Assembly: GCA_030844895.1 (NCBI GenBank)
Contig: CM061234.1
Coordinates: 13,823,573 to 13,887,572, forward strand
Reading direction: 5' to 3'
Length of the DNA: 64,000 nt
Origin: Ambrosia x helenae
Taxonomy: Eukaryota > Streptophyta > Magnoliopsida > Asterales > Asteraceae
The position numbers and the translations under genes were made by a program. Below are positions 10,841-21,099 of the stretch, piece by piece; the stretch's first letter is position 1; each line of letters begins with the position of its first letter. Below the pieces are notes generated by a model. The model did not search any database and had not been told where the DNA came from. It was given only the letters and a program-made list of their open reading frames with translations.

Positions 10841-11299
10841 TGGGAAACTGTCGTTTACTTTGTATATAGAGTCGTTTTGATTCAAAAAAAAAAAATCAAA
10901 AATTAAAAAAAAAAAAAAAAGAAGTAAAAAATCCAAAAAAAAAAAAAATTTTAAAAATTAAAAAAAAAAGAGAGAAAAAAAAGTCCCTGATTTTGAAGTT
11001 TGCATTATATAAAATATGGAAGATGATAGGTAAAGTTAGGTGTCCGGTTTTCAAATAGTATGTATAATAAGAGATTAAAATTGATTGAAAACGTGTCTGA
11101 TTTGGGATATGTGGGTAGGCTCGGCCGGTAGAAAGGCTTCCTTTGAAAAGTAATAAATTAATTATGTTAGGCTATTTTGTGGGTTCTCATCTAGGAGAAA
11201 CGGGGAGACCGAAACCGCCAAAAATAGTATAAGAAGCACCGTTATAAGTAGAAAACCGTTAGAATTTCTAATCACTTAAAAAAAATTAGAAATCAAAGC
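10841..11299 (+). other. non-coding A-rich stretch of the Athila-like remnant
   Basis: Contains A-runs at 10884-10985 and no ORF. Nothing else stands out. Confidence 0.4.
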
Positions 11300-11466
11300 A
11301 AAAATGCTGAAGCTTAAGGTGCCTGACCACTGGGATAGCGACTTGGATTGGTCACACCCTCTGAGTTAAGTATGCTGAGATGAAAAAAATAAAAATGCTG
11401 AAGCTTAAGGTGCCTGGCCACTGGGATAGCGACTTGGATTGGTCACACCCTCTGAGTTAAGTATGC
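11300..11466 (+). repeat. 76-bp tandem duplication
   Basis: Units at about 11300-11375 and 11391-11466 begin AAAAATGCTGAAGC and end GTTAAGTATGC, differing by one base (GACC versus GGCC). They are separated by a 15-bp A-rich spacer and followed by an A-run. Confidence 0.8.
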
Positions 11467-11792
11467 AAAAAAAAAAAAAAAAAAAAGTGATTTTAAATTC
11501 TCTTGGTTTTCTACATAAGACGGTTGGGAAATGGTCAATTGGTCGTTCCTTTAGCTTCATAAGCTTGAGGCGAGATTAGGAGGAACTGTGGCTTCCTTTG
11601 AGTGAGACCCTAGATAGACTAATCAACATGAACTTAACATAAATAAAAAGGGGCTTGGAAACCGGTGTGGGTTTAAAAGGATCAATATACCTGCAATCGC
11701 AATCAACACGTTAGTAGATTATTAATTAAGTAACCTATGTTTTGAAACTGGATGTAAATCTAACTGTGATTCCATAGCATAATTCTTTTTCA

Positions 11793-11819
11793 GGGACAAA
11801 AAAAGACAAGTGTGGCTGG
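11793..11819 (+). promoter_or_regulatory. polypurine tract candidate
   Basis: GGGACAAAAAAAGACAAG then TGTGGCTGG. It stands where a 3' LTR should begin, but the next base is the 81-bp duplicated host sequence. Confidence 0.45.
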
Positions 11820-11900
11820 CCCCTTGGGTGTCTTGGGTGGGGTCCACTTTGCTAAATATTACCCAATATTATTATGTTTAAGTTACTCTCGTTCGGGTAC
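11820..11900. repeat. 81-bp duplication, right copy
   Basis: Identical to 6544-6624. The solo LTR resumes directly after it (CGTCCGGGTATT). Confidence 0.85.
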
Positions 11901-12409
11901 CGTCCGGGTATTCTTGGGTTTTTAACTGCGTGTCACCCGAATATTAAAATACCATTAATATTCCTTAAATTTAGTCCAGTTTAATTATTGATAATTTATT
12001 TCGGCTTTCGCCGGGTGAAATTACGTGTTACGCGCGTATCGGGTGCGGTACGCACACTTTATTCGTTACCGGGAGATTTGTACAATAAGCTTTCACGTAT
12101 GGGTTTGGGTTTCCAAAACTCATTAGATTTTGTGAAAATATCATTTATTATATATTCCGGGTGTCCGGGGTTCGTTTCGCTTATTTAATTTTTACCGGTA
12201 ATCGCCAGTGTCCATACCGGATAGATTTGCTTGCGCACGATCCTATCATGCTTCAACATTAAACTTATGCATTCCTATGCATTATTTGGGAATTGCTATC
12301 TTTCTAAGGCCTCAGTTAAACAATCAACACATAATTACGTTTAATTACGTTAATCGCGTTTAATTAATTAGTACGGGATTACCTTAATTTTGCCGGTTGT
12401 TACATCGGA

Positions 12410-12611
12410 GATGACCGGATTTCTTCTCTCTCTCGCTTCTCTTGCTCGACGTGCGACGACAGCAGATTTCAACAAGGTTTAGGGTTTGAGGGTTGATGTG
12501 TTTATATAGGGAATGATCCCATGCAACTTTTGCATCAAGGTCCCTCCTTTCCTCCCTTGCAACAACTTGTTCTCCAAGTTGTTGCTATTTAGTCCCCAAG
12601 GTTTCGCTTCC
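12410..12611 (-). promoter_or_regulatory. LTR promoter region on the minus strand
   Basis: TATATAAA on the minus strand (12501-12508) lies ~100 bp before the solo-LTR insertion site. Downstream sequence on that strand continues across the solo LTR at 3366. It looks like the U3/R part of an older minus-strand LTR. Confidence 0.4.
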
Positions 12612-13386
12612 TGTGACACCCGTCGAAATCACAGGTCATATCCGTACACTTGATTACACGAATACATTAAGCATGACATTTCATTTCACATGTTTCAATA
12701 CAATTGAGCCATACAGGGTCTCAGCAAGCCAATTTCGATGCTTACAGTCTAGCATTAGGCCCACTAGTAGGAGCAATTTCATAACTAGTTAAGTAGTTAT
12801 CCCGAGCTATAGAGAGATCATACCAAAAACCCTAGTTTGGGAATTCACACAGGTGAACATGACACTACAATTGTGATCCAATCAAGAACAAAAACAAACA
12901 ATGTCCATACACAAGGATTATCTGAACACAATATCCAAAAATGACTAGTAAGACAACTAGTTAAGAAGTATATATTGTGCACCCAATTATATTATCTTGT
13001 ATTACATAGACTTGTACAAAGACCCTTCTTAACATCTAATTATAACAAGGGACCAAGTATTCATACAAGATGTATATTAAAATGTTCAAAAATATATATA
13101 TATATATATACACACCCACATATAGTATAAGTATCTATGAAAAACCTTCCTAAACTAGAAAACTTTAGAAACCTTATATGTGGCTAGAATTGTGCCACAT
13201 CACCTATCTTAAAAATCAATATTATAACACTATAAGGGTAGGAAAGTAAATTCACCCTTAGCCAACTTGTCACCACTCAAAGTCTTTCCCACTTGTCATG
13301 TCAGCTACACATTCCCCCATATTTGTACCTTACACCTTTACCAACCTTCTAAATTCTCGTGCCCCCATACACACCCTTTTACCAAC
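12612..13386 (+). mobile_element. fragment of a chromovirus-type LTR
   Basis: It starts TGTGACACCC, a common start of long gypsy LTRs, has a (TA)n run near 13093-13110 and no ORF. It is cut off by the LTR starting at 13387. The continuation may be the U3-like DNA after 26386, but that is only a compositional impression. Confidence 0.4.
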
Positions 13387-14200
13387 TGATGTATTGTAAA
13401 ATACATCTATTTCCAGTGTAAAGTTTGTATAATTTTCGAGTCGTTTAGATAGTATTTTTATTAGTTTTAGGCTTGTACTGGTCTATTTTATTTAGTATTA
13501 GTTTTTATAGATTTTTATTAGTTTTGAGTCATTTTTAGCACTTATTTATTTATTTATTTTATATTTTGGTAGGTGTTCGTGTGGACGTTGGAGCGTAAAC
13601 GAGCTACTTTGGTTGAGCCAAGAACACCCGAGTTAAGAGCACGGAGCTAAAATGTTATATATAATAATAGTATATAATAATAATAATAATATAATATAAA
13701 AAAAAGAAAAAAATAAATAAATAATAGAAGTAACTTGGGCCGTAGCCCAAGTCAAATAACCTACCATTCACAATGTCGGTCAAAACAAAATATGGATATA
13801 TATATTAATAAAGTTTGACGGCAGCGATATTATTTTCCTTGGAGCAGAAGATTATCATTCATTCACAATTTCCAATTCTTTGGAATCGCACAAAAGTCAA
13901 CGGTCAACTACGGTGCCGATCAAACGAGCACGGAAGGAGAAAAGGCCACGGGCACGTTAAAGATCAAGAGCCAACGAGCCTTGGGTTAGGTTTAATTTTT
14001 ATTAATTTTTTCTCTAGACATACTTAAAACTATGTTTAATCATTTTGCGATGGTATTTTTTAATATTATGAGTGGCTAGACATTTTTATGGCTACTTAGG
14101 ATGATGATTTAGACAATAATATGATTGAATGACGTTTGGTTTCCGTTTGGATGTGTAGAATTACATGATTTTTATTTTTATTGTTGGATTAAAAAAAAAT
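13387..14200. repeat. Athila-like LTR, second copy
   Basis: Begins TGATGTATTGTAAAATAC like 6625 and shares most of its first ~290 bp. Later words (GTGGCTAGACATTTTTATGG) match 8725-8745. The right border is approximate. It adjoins a minus-strand internal region, although LTR copy one appears to be in + orientation. Confidence 0.55.
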
Positions 14201-14338
14201 AAAAAAAAATAAAAAGACTCAAGCTAATAACCTAGACACATAATAAAAGCAAAAACACAAAGACGACGCAACTAAGTAATGAACATGAAAAGAAAATACA
14301 AACTCTACACATGGGGGTATCCCCACACTCTCACAAAC
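14201..14338 (-). other. short 3' non-coding region of the Athila-type element
   Basis: Minus-strand sequence after the integrase stop includes GAGTGTGGGGATACCCCC, like the motif after the ORF at 9919, then an A/T-rich stretch. The accessory ORF and hairpin seen in the other Athila remnant are missing. Confidence 0.4.
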
Positions 14339-15478
14339 CTACTCGGGATTGATCTCAGGGAGGTCCGAAACCTCCACCTCCTCATCAACGCTCATCCCAT
14401 CCTCATAATGCTTCAACCTATGGCCGTTCACCTTCCATCGCTGGCCATCCTCACCTTCAATCTCAATCGTACCGTAGGGAAAAACCTGTGTAACAACATA
14501 AGGACCCGTCCAACGCGACCTAAGCTTTCCCGAGAACAACCTAAGACGAGAATTATACTGTAACACCTTCTCCCCACACTTAAATTCGTTCACTATCTTC
14601 AGACGCTTATCGTGCAACTTCTTAGTTTTCTCTTTATAATCCCACGATCTCATATAAGCATCATCCCTCAACTCCTCTAACTCATGCAACTGAAGGTATC
14701 TATGCTTACTTGCCTTATCCAGATCTAAATTCACCCTCTTCAATGCCCAAAACGCCTTATGCTCTAACTCAACCGGTAAATGGCACGCTTTTCCATAAAC
14801 TAACCGAAAAGGAGTGGTGCCTATCGATGTCTTAAATGCGGTGCGAAAAGCCCACAATGCATCCTCTAGGTGATCTGACCAATCCTTTCGGTTCTGCCCC
14901 ACTGTTTTCTCTAGGATTCTCTTGATCCCGCGATTGGTATTTTCCACTTGACCACTTGTTTGTGGATGATAAGCCGTAGAAAGCCGATGGGTGACCCCAT
15001 AGCGTTTCAAAGCTTTCTCCATCTGGTCATTGCAAAAGTGTGTACCACGATCGCTAATCAAGGACTTAGGAGCACCAAACCTAGAAAACAGTGTCTTTAA
15101 AAACCTCACAACAACCCGTGCGTCATTTATAGGCAAAGCTTGAGCTTCCACCCACTTAGAAACATAGTCAACCGCAACTAGGATGTATCTATTCCCACGA
15201 GAATTGGGGAATGGACCCATGAAATCAATGCCCCACATATCAAATACTTCAATGGTCTGAATAGGATTTTGGGGCATCTCATTACGGGATGAGATATTAC
15301 CGGTCCTCTGACAGGCATCACAATGTCTCACAAACTCATGGGCATCCTTAAAAATGGTCGGCCAGTAGAAACCCGCATCAAACACGCGTTTGGCAGTATT
15401 AGCCGCCCCGTAGTGACCTCCTACTCTACCCTCATGACAGTGCCTAAGGATATCTCTCGTCTCCTCACCAAAAAACAC
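14339..15478 (-). pseudogene. pol: integrase part of Athila-type pol
   Basis: A 379-residue open stretch from the zinc-binding domain to the end of integrase. The HHCC finger lies at about residues 13-57 (HCHEG, GGHYG, CDACQ). The catalytic core shows Asp in WGIDFMGPF (~83), Asp in SDRGTHF (~141) and Glu in QVENTNRGIKR (~177). A C-terminal region with GPYVVTQVFPYG and HRLKHYEDG follows, as in gypsy integrases. The first codons are a frameshifted entry: an extra A in an A-run near 15470 separates this frame from RNase H. The element uses integrase to insert cDNA, but this frame is cut off from gag and RT, so the copy should be inactive. The stop is followed by the AGTGTGGGGA motif. Confidence 0.75.
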
Positions 15479-16394
15479 ATCTCCTCAAAACCTGATCTGG
15501 TCCTAACCTAAACAAGTAAGGATCATCCCACAAGTAGTACTTAGAGTCAGCTATCAATTTCTTTTTCTCCTGAAAAGTAATATCACTCTTAAACTCACCC
15601 GAAACTAAGTAATTAGCTATGTCGGCATACCAAGGGAAGTCCCTACAGATCCTAGCTACCACAGACATCAAACTCTCATGAGGAAAATCATCCCTAATCC
15701 TCTCCTCCCTAGCTCTCTCTAACTCTGGATTCTCTAAACGAGATAGATGATCCGCAGCTACATTCTCAGCTCCACTCTTATCCCTAATCTCAATATCAAA
15801 CTCTTGAAGCAAAAGGATCCACCTAATCAGTCTAGGCTTTGCATCTTTCTTGGAGAAAAGATGCCTAAGAGCGGAATGGTCAGTAAAAATGATAGTCTTA
15901 GAAAGCACGAGATACGACCTAAACTTATCACAAGCAAAGACGACGGCTAGCAACTCCTTCTCTGTCGTCGTGTAATTCTCTTGGCCATCATTGAGTGTTT
16001 TGCTAGCGTAGTAAATGGGATGGAAATGCTTGTCCCTACGCTGGCCCAACACAGCCCCAACAGCAAAGTCGCTAGCATCACACATGATCTCGAAAGGAAG
16101 AGTCCAATCTGGAGCGACCAGAATGGGAGCCGTCACTAAACGCTCCTTCAACAACTCAAATGCCTTGACACATTCAGCAGAAAACTCGAATGGTCGATCT
16201 TTCTCAAGAAGCTGGGTCATCGGGCGGGCAATCTTAGAAAAATCCTTAATGAAACGCCTATAGAAACCCGCGTGACCTAGAAAACTACGAATAGACTTCA
16301 CAGAAGTAGGCGGCGGGAGTTGGGAAATGGTGTCGATTTTAGCTCTATCAACCTCAATCCCCGCCTGTGAAATCTTGTGCCCAAGCACAATACC
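15315..16394. repeat. 1.08-kb tandem duplication, copy 1
   Basis: Directly followed by copy 2 (16395-17472) at about 99.5% identity by eye. Copy 1 keeps an intact RNase H reading frame but has the extra A near 15470. Confidence 0.9.
15465..16388 (-). pseudogene. pol: RT end, RNase H and start of integrase (duplicate copy 1)
   Basis: A 307-residue open stretch entering at the distal RT region (GHKISQAGIEVDRAKI), through the RT/RNase H connection (FLGHAGFYRRFIKDFS), to RNase H. RNase H shows Asp in MCDASDFAVGAVLG, Glu in TTTEKELLAVVF and Asp in TDHSALRHLF. The frame ends just before the integrase finger (RRCVFW) because of a single inserted base. It is the downstream member of the tandem duplication on the coding strand. 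The upstream copy has a different frameshift, so neither copy alone gives a full RNase H-integrase frame. Confidence 0.75.
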
Positions 16395-16891
16395 GCATCA
16401 CAATGTCTCACAAACTCATGGGCATCCTTAAAAATGGTCGGCCAGTAGAAACCCGCATCAAACACGCGTTTGGCAGTATTAGCCGCCCCGTAGTGACCTC
16501 CTACTCTACCCTCATGACAGTGCCTAAGGATATCTCTCGTCTCCTCACCAAAAACACATCTCCTCAAAACCTGATCTGGTCCTAACCTAAACAAGTAAGG
16601 ATCATCCCACAAGTAGTACTTAGAGTCAGCTATCAATTTCTTTTTCTCCTGAAAAGTAATATCACTCTTAAACTCACCCGAAACTAAGTAATTAGCTATG
16701 TCGGCATACCAAGGGAAGTCCCTACAGATCCTAGCTACCACAGACATCAAACTCTCATGAGGAAAATCATCCCTAATCCTCTCCTCCCTAGCTCTCTCTA
16801 ACTCTGGATTCTCTAAACGAGATAGATGATCCGCAGCTACATTCTCAGCTCCACTCTTATCCCTAATCTCAATATCAAACTCTTGAAGCAA
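16298..16891 (-). pseudogene. pol: RNase H end plus integrase finger (duplicate copy 2)
   Basis: A 197-residue open stretch covering the RNase H C-terminus (LLQEFDIEIRDKSGAENVA, with DHLSRLE) and the HHCC finger up to VRHCDA. It then runs across the duplication junction (16394/16395) into an out-of-frame read of copy 1. Unlike copy 1, the RNase H to integrase junction is open here, so the A insertion near 15470 arose after the duplication or was lost from copy 2. The upstream frame break at about 16951 cuts it off from RT. Confidence 0.7.
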
Positions 16892-17472
16892 AAGGATCCA
16901 CCTAATCAGTCTAGGCTTTGCATCTTTCTTGGAGAAAAGATGCCTAAGAGCGAATGGTCAGTAAAAATGATAGTCTTAGAAAGCACGAGATACGACCTAA
17001 ACTTATCACAAGCAAAGACGACGGCTAGCAACTCCTTCTCTGTCGTCGTGTAATTCTCTTGGGCATCATTGAGTGTTTTACTAGCGTAGTAAATGGGATG
17101 GAAATGCTTGTCCCTACGCTGGCCCAACACAGCCCCAACAGCAAAGTCGCTAGCATCACATATGATCTCGAAAGGAAGAGTCCAATCTGGAGCGACCAGA
17201 ATGGGAGCCGTCACTAAACGCTCCTTCAACAACTCAAATGCCTTGACACATTCAGCAGAAAACTCGAATGGTCGATCTTTCTCAAGAAGCTGGGTCATCG
17301 GGCGGGCAATCTTAGAAAAATCCTTAATGAAACGCCTATAGAAACCCGCGTGACCTAGAAAACTACGAATAGACTTCACAGAAGTAGGCGGCGGGAGTTG
17401 GGAAATGGTGTCGATTTTAGCTCTATCAACCTCAATCCCCGCCTGTGAAATCTTGTGCCCAAGCACAATACC
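16395..17472. repeat. 1.08-kb tandem duplication, copy 2
   Basis: Matches 15315-16394 with two 1-nt deletions (about 16550 and 16951) and about three substitutions. The junction at 16394/16395 shows no obvious microhomology. Confidence 0.9.
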
Positions 17473-18006
17473 CTCACGAACCATGAAGTGACACTTTTCC
17501 CAATTAAGCATCAGGTTCGTCTCCTCACACCGAGTAAGAACACGCTCTAGATTACGCAAACAATGATAGAAGGAACTCCCAAAGACAGAAAAATCATCCA
17601 TGAAAACCTCCATGGAATCCTCGATCAACTCATGGAAAATCGCCATCATACATCGCTGAAACGTGGCCGGGGCATTACATAGCCCAAAAGGCATGCGTCG
17701 ATACGCAAAAGTGCCAAAGGGGCATGTGAATGTGGTTTTCTCTTGATCCTCAGGTGCAATAGGGATCTGAAAGTAACCAGAGAAACCATCCAGAAAGCAG
17801 TAAAACTGCTGACCCGACAAACGCTCAAGCATCTGATCAATAAAGGGCAAGGGGAAGTGGTCCTTGCGGGTGGCGTCATTGAGTTTGCGATAGTCAATGC
17901 AAACTCGCCATCCGGTCACAGTCCTAGTGGGTATGAGCTCATTTTTCTCATTCGTGACAACCGTCATTCCCCTTTCTTGGGAACAACCTGGACAGGACTC
18001 ACCCAA
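16906..18006 (-). pseudogene. pol: reverse transcriptase and RNase H of Athila-type pol
   Basis: A 366-residue open stretch. RT motifs run in order: WRVCIDYRKLNDATRKDHFP, FYCFLDGFSGYFQIPIAPED with the first catalytic Asp, PFGLCNAPATFQR, then FMDDFSVFG carrying the catalytic Asp pair, and the thumb/connection GHKISQAGIEV. It continues into RNase H (CDASDFAVGAVLG) and breaks off at ...IIFTDHSLLGIF because one G is missing near 16951 compared with copy 1. At its start, frame contact with gag-protease is lost at about 17970 through one missing G in a G-run. RT copies element RNA into cDNA; this copy cannot make a full polyprotein. Confidence 0.8.
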
Positions 18007-20948
18007 GATGAATCAGAGATGGGATAAATCAAACCTGCATCTAACAACTTAATCACTTCTTTCTTAACCACATCCTGCATGTTCGGGTTTAGCCGTAGCT
18101 GAGGCTGGACAACTGGCTTAAACTCCTCAGTCATCAGAATCTTAAGCGTGCAAAAAGAAGGGTGGATGCCCTTAATGTCAAAGAGCTTCCACGCAATAGC
18201 ACGCTTGTGTGCTTTCAGTACACACAACAACCGCTCTTTCTCATCCTCTGTCAACTCAGACGATATGATGACAGGCAACTGAGAGTCCTCCCCTAAATAT
18301 GCATACTCTAGATGAGATGGTAACTCCTTAAGCTCAAGGGTAGGGGGTGTCTCAAGTGATGGTGTCTCTAGAGGTCTCTCCGAATCAGTGGTCTCGAAAA
18401 CCTGGGAGGCCTCATCAGAAAGGTGATACTGAACAGCGGGTGGAGACATGTCCCGCTCAAGATCAAACTCAGTCATCTCAATGCACCCTTTATACTCGGT
18501 ACCGAGCATCTGTGTGTCAAGGGTGTCTCGCTCGCAGAAGCTAGTGAGAAAGCTCCCCACCTGAGTCATGAACGGATCAATGAAGTACAGAGTATCATCG
18601 TTCTGGTTAGGGTGCTTCATGGAGTGCTGAACATCAAAAGTGACCTGCTCGTCGGCAACTCGAAGAGTGAGTTTGCCATCAAAGACATCGACAATAGCAC
18701 GAGCAGTGGCTAAGAATGGACGACCAAGAATGAGTGGAACCTGTGAGTCCTCGTCCATGTCAAGTATAACGAAATCCACCGGGAAAACAAATTTATCAAC
18801 CTTAACTAACAAGTTTTCCACTATCCCACGTGGAAACTTCACCGATCGGTCGGCGAGCTGAATACTCATGCGCGTAGGAGACAGCTCTCCTACATTGAGC
18901 CTAGCAAAAACAGAGTAGGGCATTAAATTAATGCTAGCTCCAAGGTCTGCAAGAGCATTACTAACGGTGAGATTCCCTATCAGACAGGGAATGGTAAAGC
19001 TACCAGGATCAGTCATCTTCGGGGGCAGCTTATTCTGCAGCGCTGCAGAGACCTGCTCAGGAAGAGTAACAGAAGAGATCTCCTCAAGTTTCTTTTTGTT
19101 TGTGAGCAAATCTTTCAGAAACTTGGCATACTTAGGCATCTTCGAAAGAGCCTCAACAAATGGTAAGTTCACCTGGATCTTTTTCAGCATATCCAGGAAC
19201 TTACGGTACTGATCAGAATCATCTGGTCTAGCAAGTCGACCAGGAAATGGCGGCTTAGGCTTGTAGGCCTTCACCGGAGTGTCATCTCTCTTCTCACCTT
19301 GAGACCCGCTGGTTTGTGCTGTACTTGCTGGGCGGAGCCTAGGTTGCACCTCGCCAGCTGGTGTCTCTCTCTCAACTCCCTCATCAACAGACTCATCCTC
19401 TCCTACTGGTAACGAATCATCTACCCCCTTCCCACTCCTAGTAGTAACGGCTTTCGCCTGATGCTGCCTAAACGATGAACTAGAGGAGTTAGGATTATTG
19501 ACAGTGTTACTAGGAAGGCCCCCTGGTGGTCTCTGGTTAACCTGATTAGCTAATTCTCCTACTTTGGCCTCTAGGTTTTGAAACGCAGCTTGTTGACCTT
19601 TCCTAAAAGCTTCATTCTCAGCAAGTTGTGACTGAATGTTACTAAGAATCTGGGACTGGTTCTCTAGAATGGTAGTAAGGTCAGACTCAGTACGACTAGT
19701 GGGACCCCCAGAGTTGGGAGCTTGGAACAGATTCTGGCGAGGTTGGTATCTAGAAGAGTTACCCCCTTGCCAGTTGGAGTTCTGATTTCTCCAGTTGGAG
19801 TTCGAGTTGGAAGTGTAGTTTTGATAAGGTGGTTTAAGCCACCCAGAATTTAGAGAATCTACCTGTTCCTGACTCTGAATTGGACACTCAGATGTGTCAT
19901 GACCCCCCCTACATATTTCACACCTATCTAACCTCATCTGAAGATCTCTCACTTGCTTAGTTAAATTCTCAATCACCGCAGCCAGACCAGTATCAGGTGC
20001 AATCTGATAAACACCTCGGGTAGTAGGAGAGGCGTTACTAGTCATGGGATTTGAATTCCCAACAGTATGCTTTGGTGGTCTCTCAGAATGGGCAAAACTC
20101 TCAAATAACTCATTAGCTGCATCAATATCCATTTTTTCCATGAAATTACCCTGTGCAGCTGTATTAAAACGAACTCGAGTCTCAAAAGTGAGGCCATTGT
20201 AGAATTTCTCCACAAGGGCCCAGTCAGAAAGACCATGATGAGGGCATCGGCTCAGTAGGGTCTGGAAACGCTCCCAAGCCATGTAGTATGGCTCATCAGG
20301 ATCCATACGGAATGAGTGAATCTGCTCCCTAATGCGGGAATCCTTGGAAGCTGGGTGATATTTTTTCAAGAATTTTCCAAGCATGTCCTCCCAAGTAGCA
20401 ATGGAACTATTAGGCAGAGTGTCATACCAAGTGGCGGCACGACCAGACAAACTAAATGGGAACAAATGCAGATAAATGGCTTCCTTTGTGATGTGGGAAA
20501 GATTGAAAGTGTCACAGATGCGCACAAATCGGGACAGATGTCCATGAGCATCCTCCTCATCAAGACCATGAAATTGAGTGGCGTTAGTAATAGTGGACAT
20601 GACATGGGAGGGGATTTGCCAATTGTTGGCGTCAGCAGTAGCAGGGCGAGCAATGGGAGAATGAATCCCAGTAAGTCCCTCAGTGGCACGAGAGTGCACT
20701 GTGCGTCTGACATTTCCTTCAGCCATTTCAGCAGTGAGTGGTGGGAAAGGAATGGGTTTTGGTGGAGAATGGATGGTGGGTTTAGGTTCAGAAAAAGAAA
20801 AGGATGAAAAGGATGGAGAAGACGAGCGTACCTGATCAATTTTCTTCCGGATGACCGTTCGAAACTCGTTAAGGCGCTCGTGGATGTCGAGGTTGGGATC
20901 CGTGCAGGTGGTGAATTCAGGTGGTCCTTGTGAGCGAGTATGTGGCAT
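17964..20948 (-). CDS. gag: gag-protease polyprotein of Athila-type element
   Basis: A 994-residue ORF beginning MPHTRSQGPPEF, 152 bp downstream of the primer site on the minus strand. The gag core lies at about 130-290 (HLSRFVRICDTFNL, FPFSLSGRAATWYDTLP, SRCPHHGL), as in Athila gags. A zinc knuckle of the form C-x2-C-x3-H-x4-C (CEICRGGHDTSEC) is at ~342-354. A Gln/Asn-rich stretch follows (~365-500), then a linker with acidic clusters. The aspartic protease site DLGASINLMP is at ~668-677 and the flap/wall region VPLILGRPFLATARAIVD at ~730. The end reaches RT motif 1 (SPVQVVPKKG), where a 1-nt deletion ends the frame. Gag forms the particle and protease cleaves the polyprotein. Length and order are normal for the family, and this is the best-preserved ORF in the window. 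Confidence 0.85.
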   Translation of the reverse strand: MPHTRSQGPPEFTTCTDPNLDIHERLNEFRTVIRKKIDQVRSSSPSFSSFSFSEPKPTIHSPPKPIPFPPLTAEMAEGNVRRTVHSRATEGLTGIHSPIARPATADANNWQIPSHVMSTITNATQFHGLDEEDAHGHLSRFVRICDTFNLSHITKEAIYLHLFPFSLSGRAATWYDTLPNSSIATWEDMLGKFLKKYHPASKDSRIREQIHSFRMDPDEPYYMAWERFQTLLSRCPHHGLSDWALVEKFYNGLTFETRVRFNTAAQGNFMEKMDIDAANELFESFAHSERPPKHTVGNSNPMTSNASPTTRGVYQIAPDTGLAAVIENLTKQVRDLQMRLDRCEICRGGHDTSECPIQSQEQVDSLNSGWLKPPYQNYTSNSNSNWRNQNSNWQGGNSSRYQPRQNLFQAPNSGGPTSRTESDLTTILENQSQILSNIQSQLAENEAFRKGQQAAFQNLEAKVGELANQVNQRPPGGLPSNTVNNPNSSSSSFRQHQAKAVTTRSGKGVDDSLPVGEDESVDEGVERETPAGEVQPRLRPASTAQTSGSQGEKRDDTPVKAYKPKPPFPGRLARPDDSDQYRKFLDMLKKIQVNLPFVEALSKMPKYAKFLKDLLTNKKKLEEISSVTLPEQVSAALQNKLPPKMTDPGSFTIPCLIGNLTVSNALADLGASINLMPYSVFARLNVGELSPTRMSIQLADRSVKFPRGIVENLLVKVDKFVFPVDFVILDMDEDSQVPLILGRPFLATARAIVDVFDGKLTLRVADEQVTFDVQHSMKHPNQNDDTLYFIDPFMTQVGSFLTSFCERDTLDTQMLGTEYKGCIEMTEFDLERDMSPPAVQYHLSDEASQVFETTDSERPLETPSLETPPTLELKELPSHLEYAYLGEDSQLPVIISSELTEDEKERLLCVLKAHKRAIAWKLFDIKGIHPSFCTLKILMTEEFKPVVQPQLRLNPNMQDVVKKEVIKLLDAGLIYPISDSSWVSPVQVVPKKGE

Positions 20949-21099
20949 ACACTGAAAGTGAAAACGACGCTGGAGTTACTAATGGATAGCAAATAACCTA
21001 AGACTAAAAGCACAAGTAGCACAGATAATCGCAGGCAGATCCAGCAAGAAGTGAACAAGCAAAACAAAACAAGTAAAATCAAAAAGTGCAAGTAAAAAG

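Larger units (their letters stand above)
6625..11819 (+). mobile_element. Athila-like Ty3/gypsy remnant inserted in the solo LTR
   Basis: The left part (6625 to ~8890) is an LTR with the same start as 13387 (TGATGTATTG) and shared internal words such as GGCTAGAC. It is joined directly to an internal ORF (8849-9919). A non-coding 3' region follows, with three AAGTGTGG motifs and a final purine-rich tract at 11793-11819. Primer site, gag and pol are deleted, and no 3' LTR follows. The + orientation is inferred from the ORF and purine tract. Confidence 0.6.
3372..12404 (-). mobile_element. chromovirus-type solo LTR split by a nested insertion
   Basis: The left end TGTCACACC (3372) and right end GGTTGTTACA (ending 12404) form TG...CA termini on the minus strand. 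They are flanked by perfect 5-bp duplications TCGGA at 3367-3371 and 12405-12409. No primer site or polypurine tract lies at either flank, so this is a solo LTR. It is interrupted after 6624 by foreign DNA; removing that and the duplicated 81 bp leaves about 3.76 kb. The 4329-5275 part holds a hairpin array. Confidence 0.75.

Noticed and set aside
17743..20807. Several + strand ORFs of 60-160 codons between 17.7 and 20.8 kb
   Set aside because: Antisense shadows of the gag-pol frames, which carry the recognisable domains.
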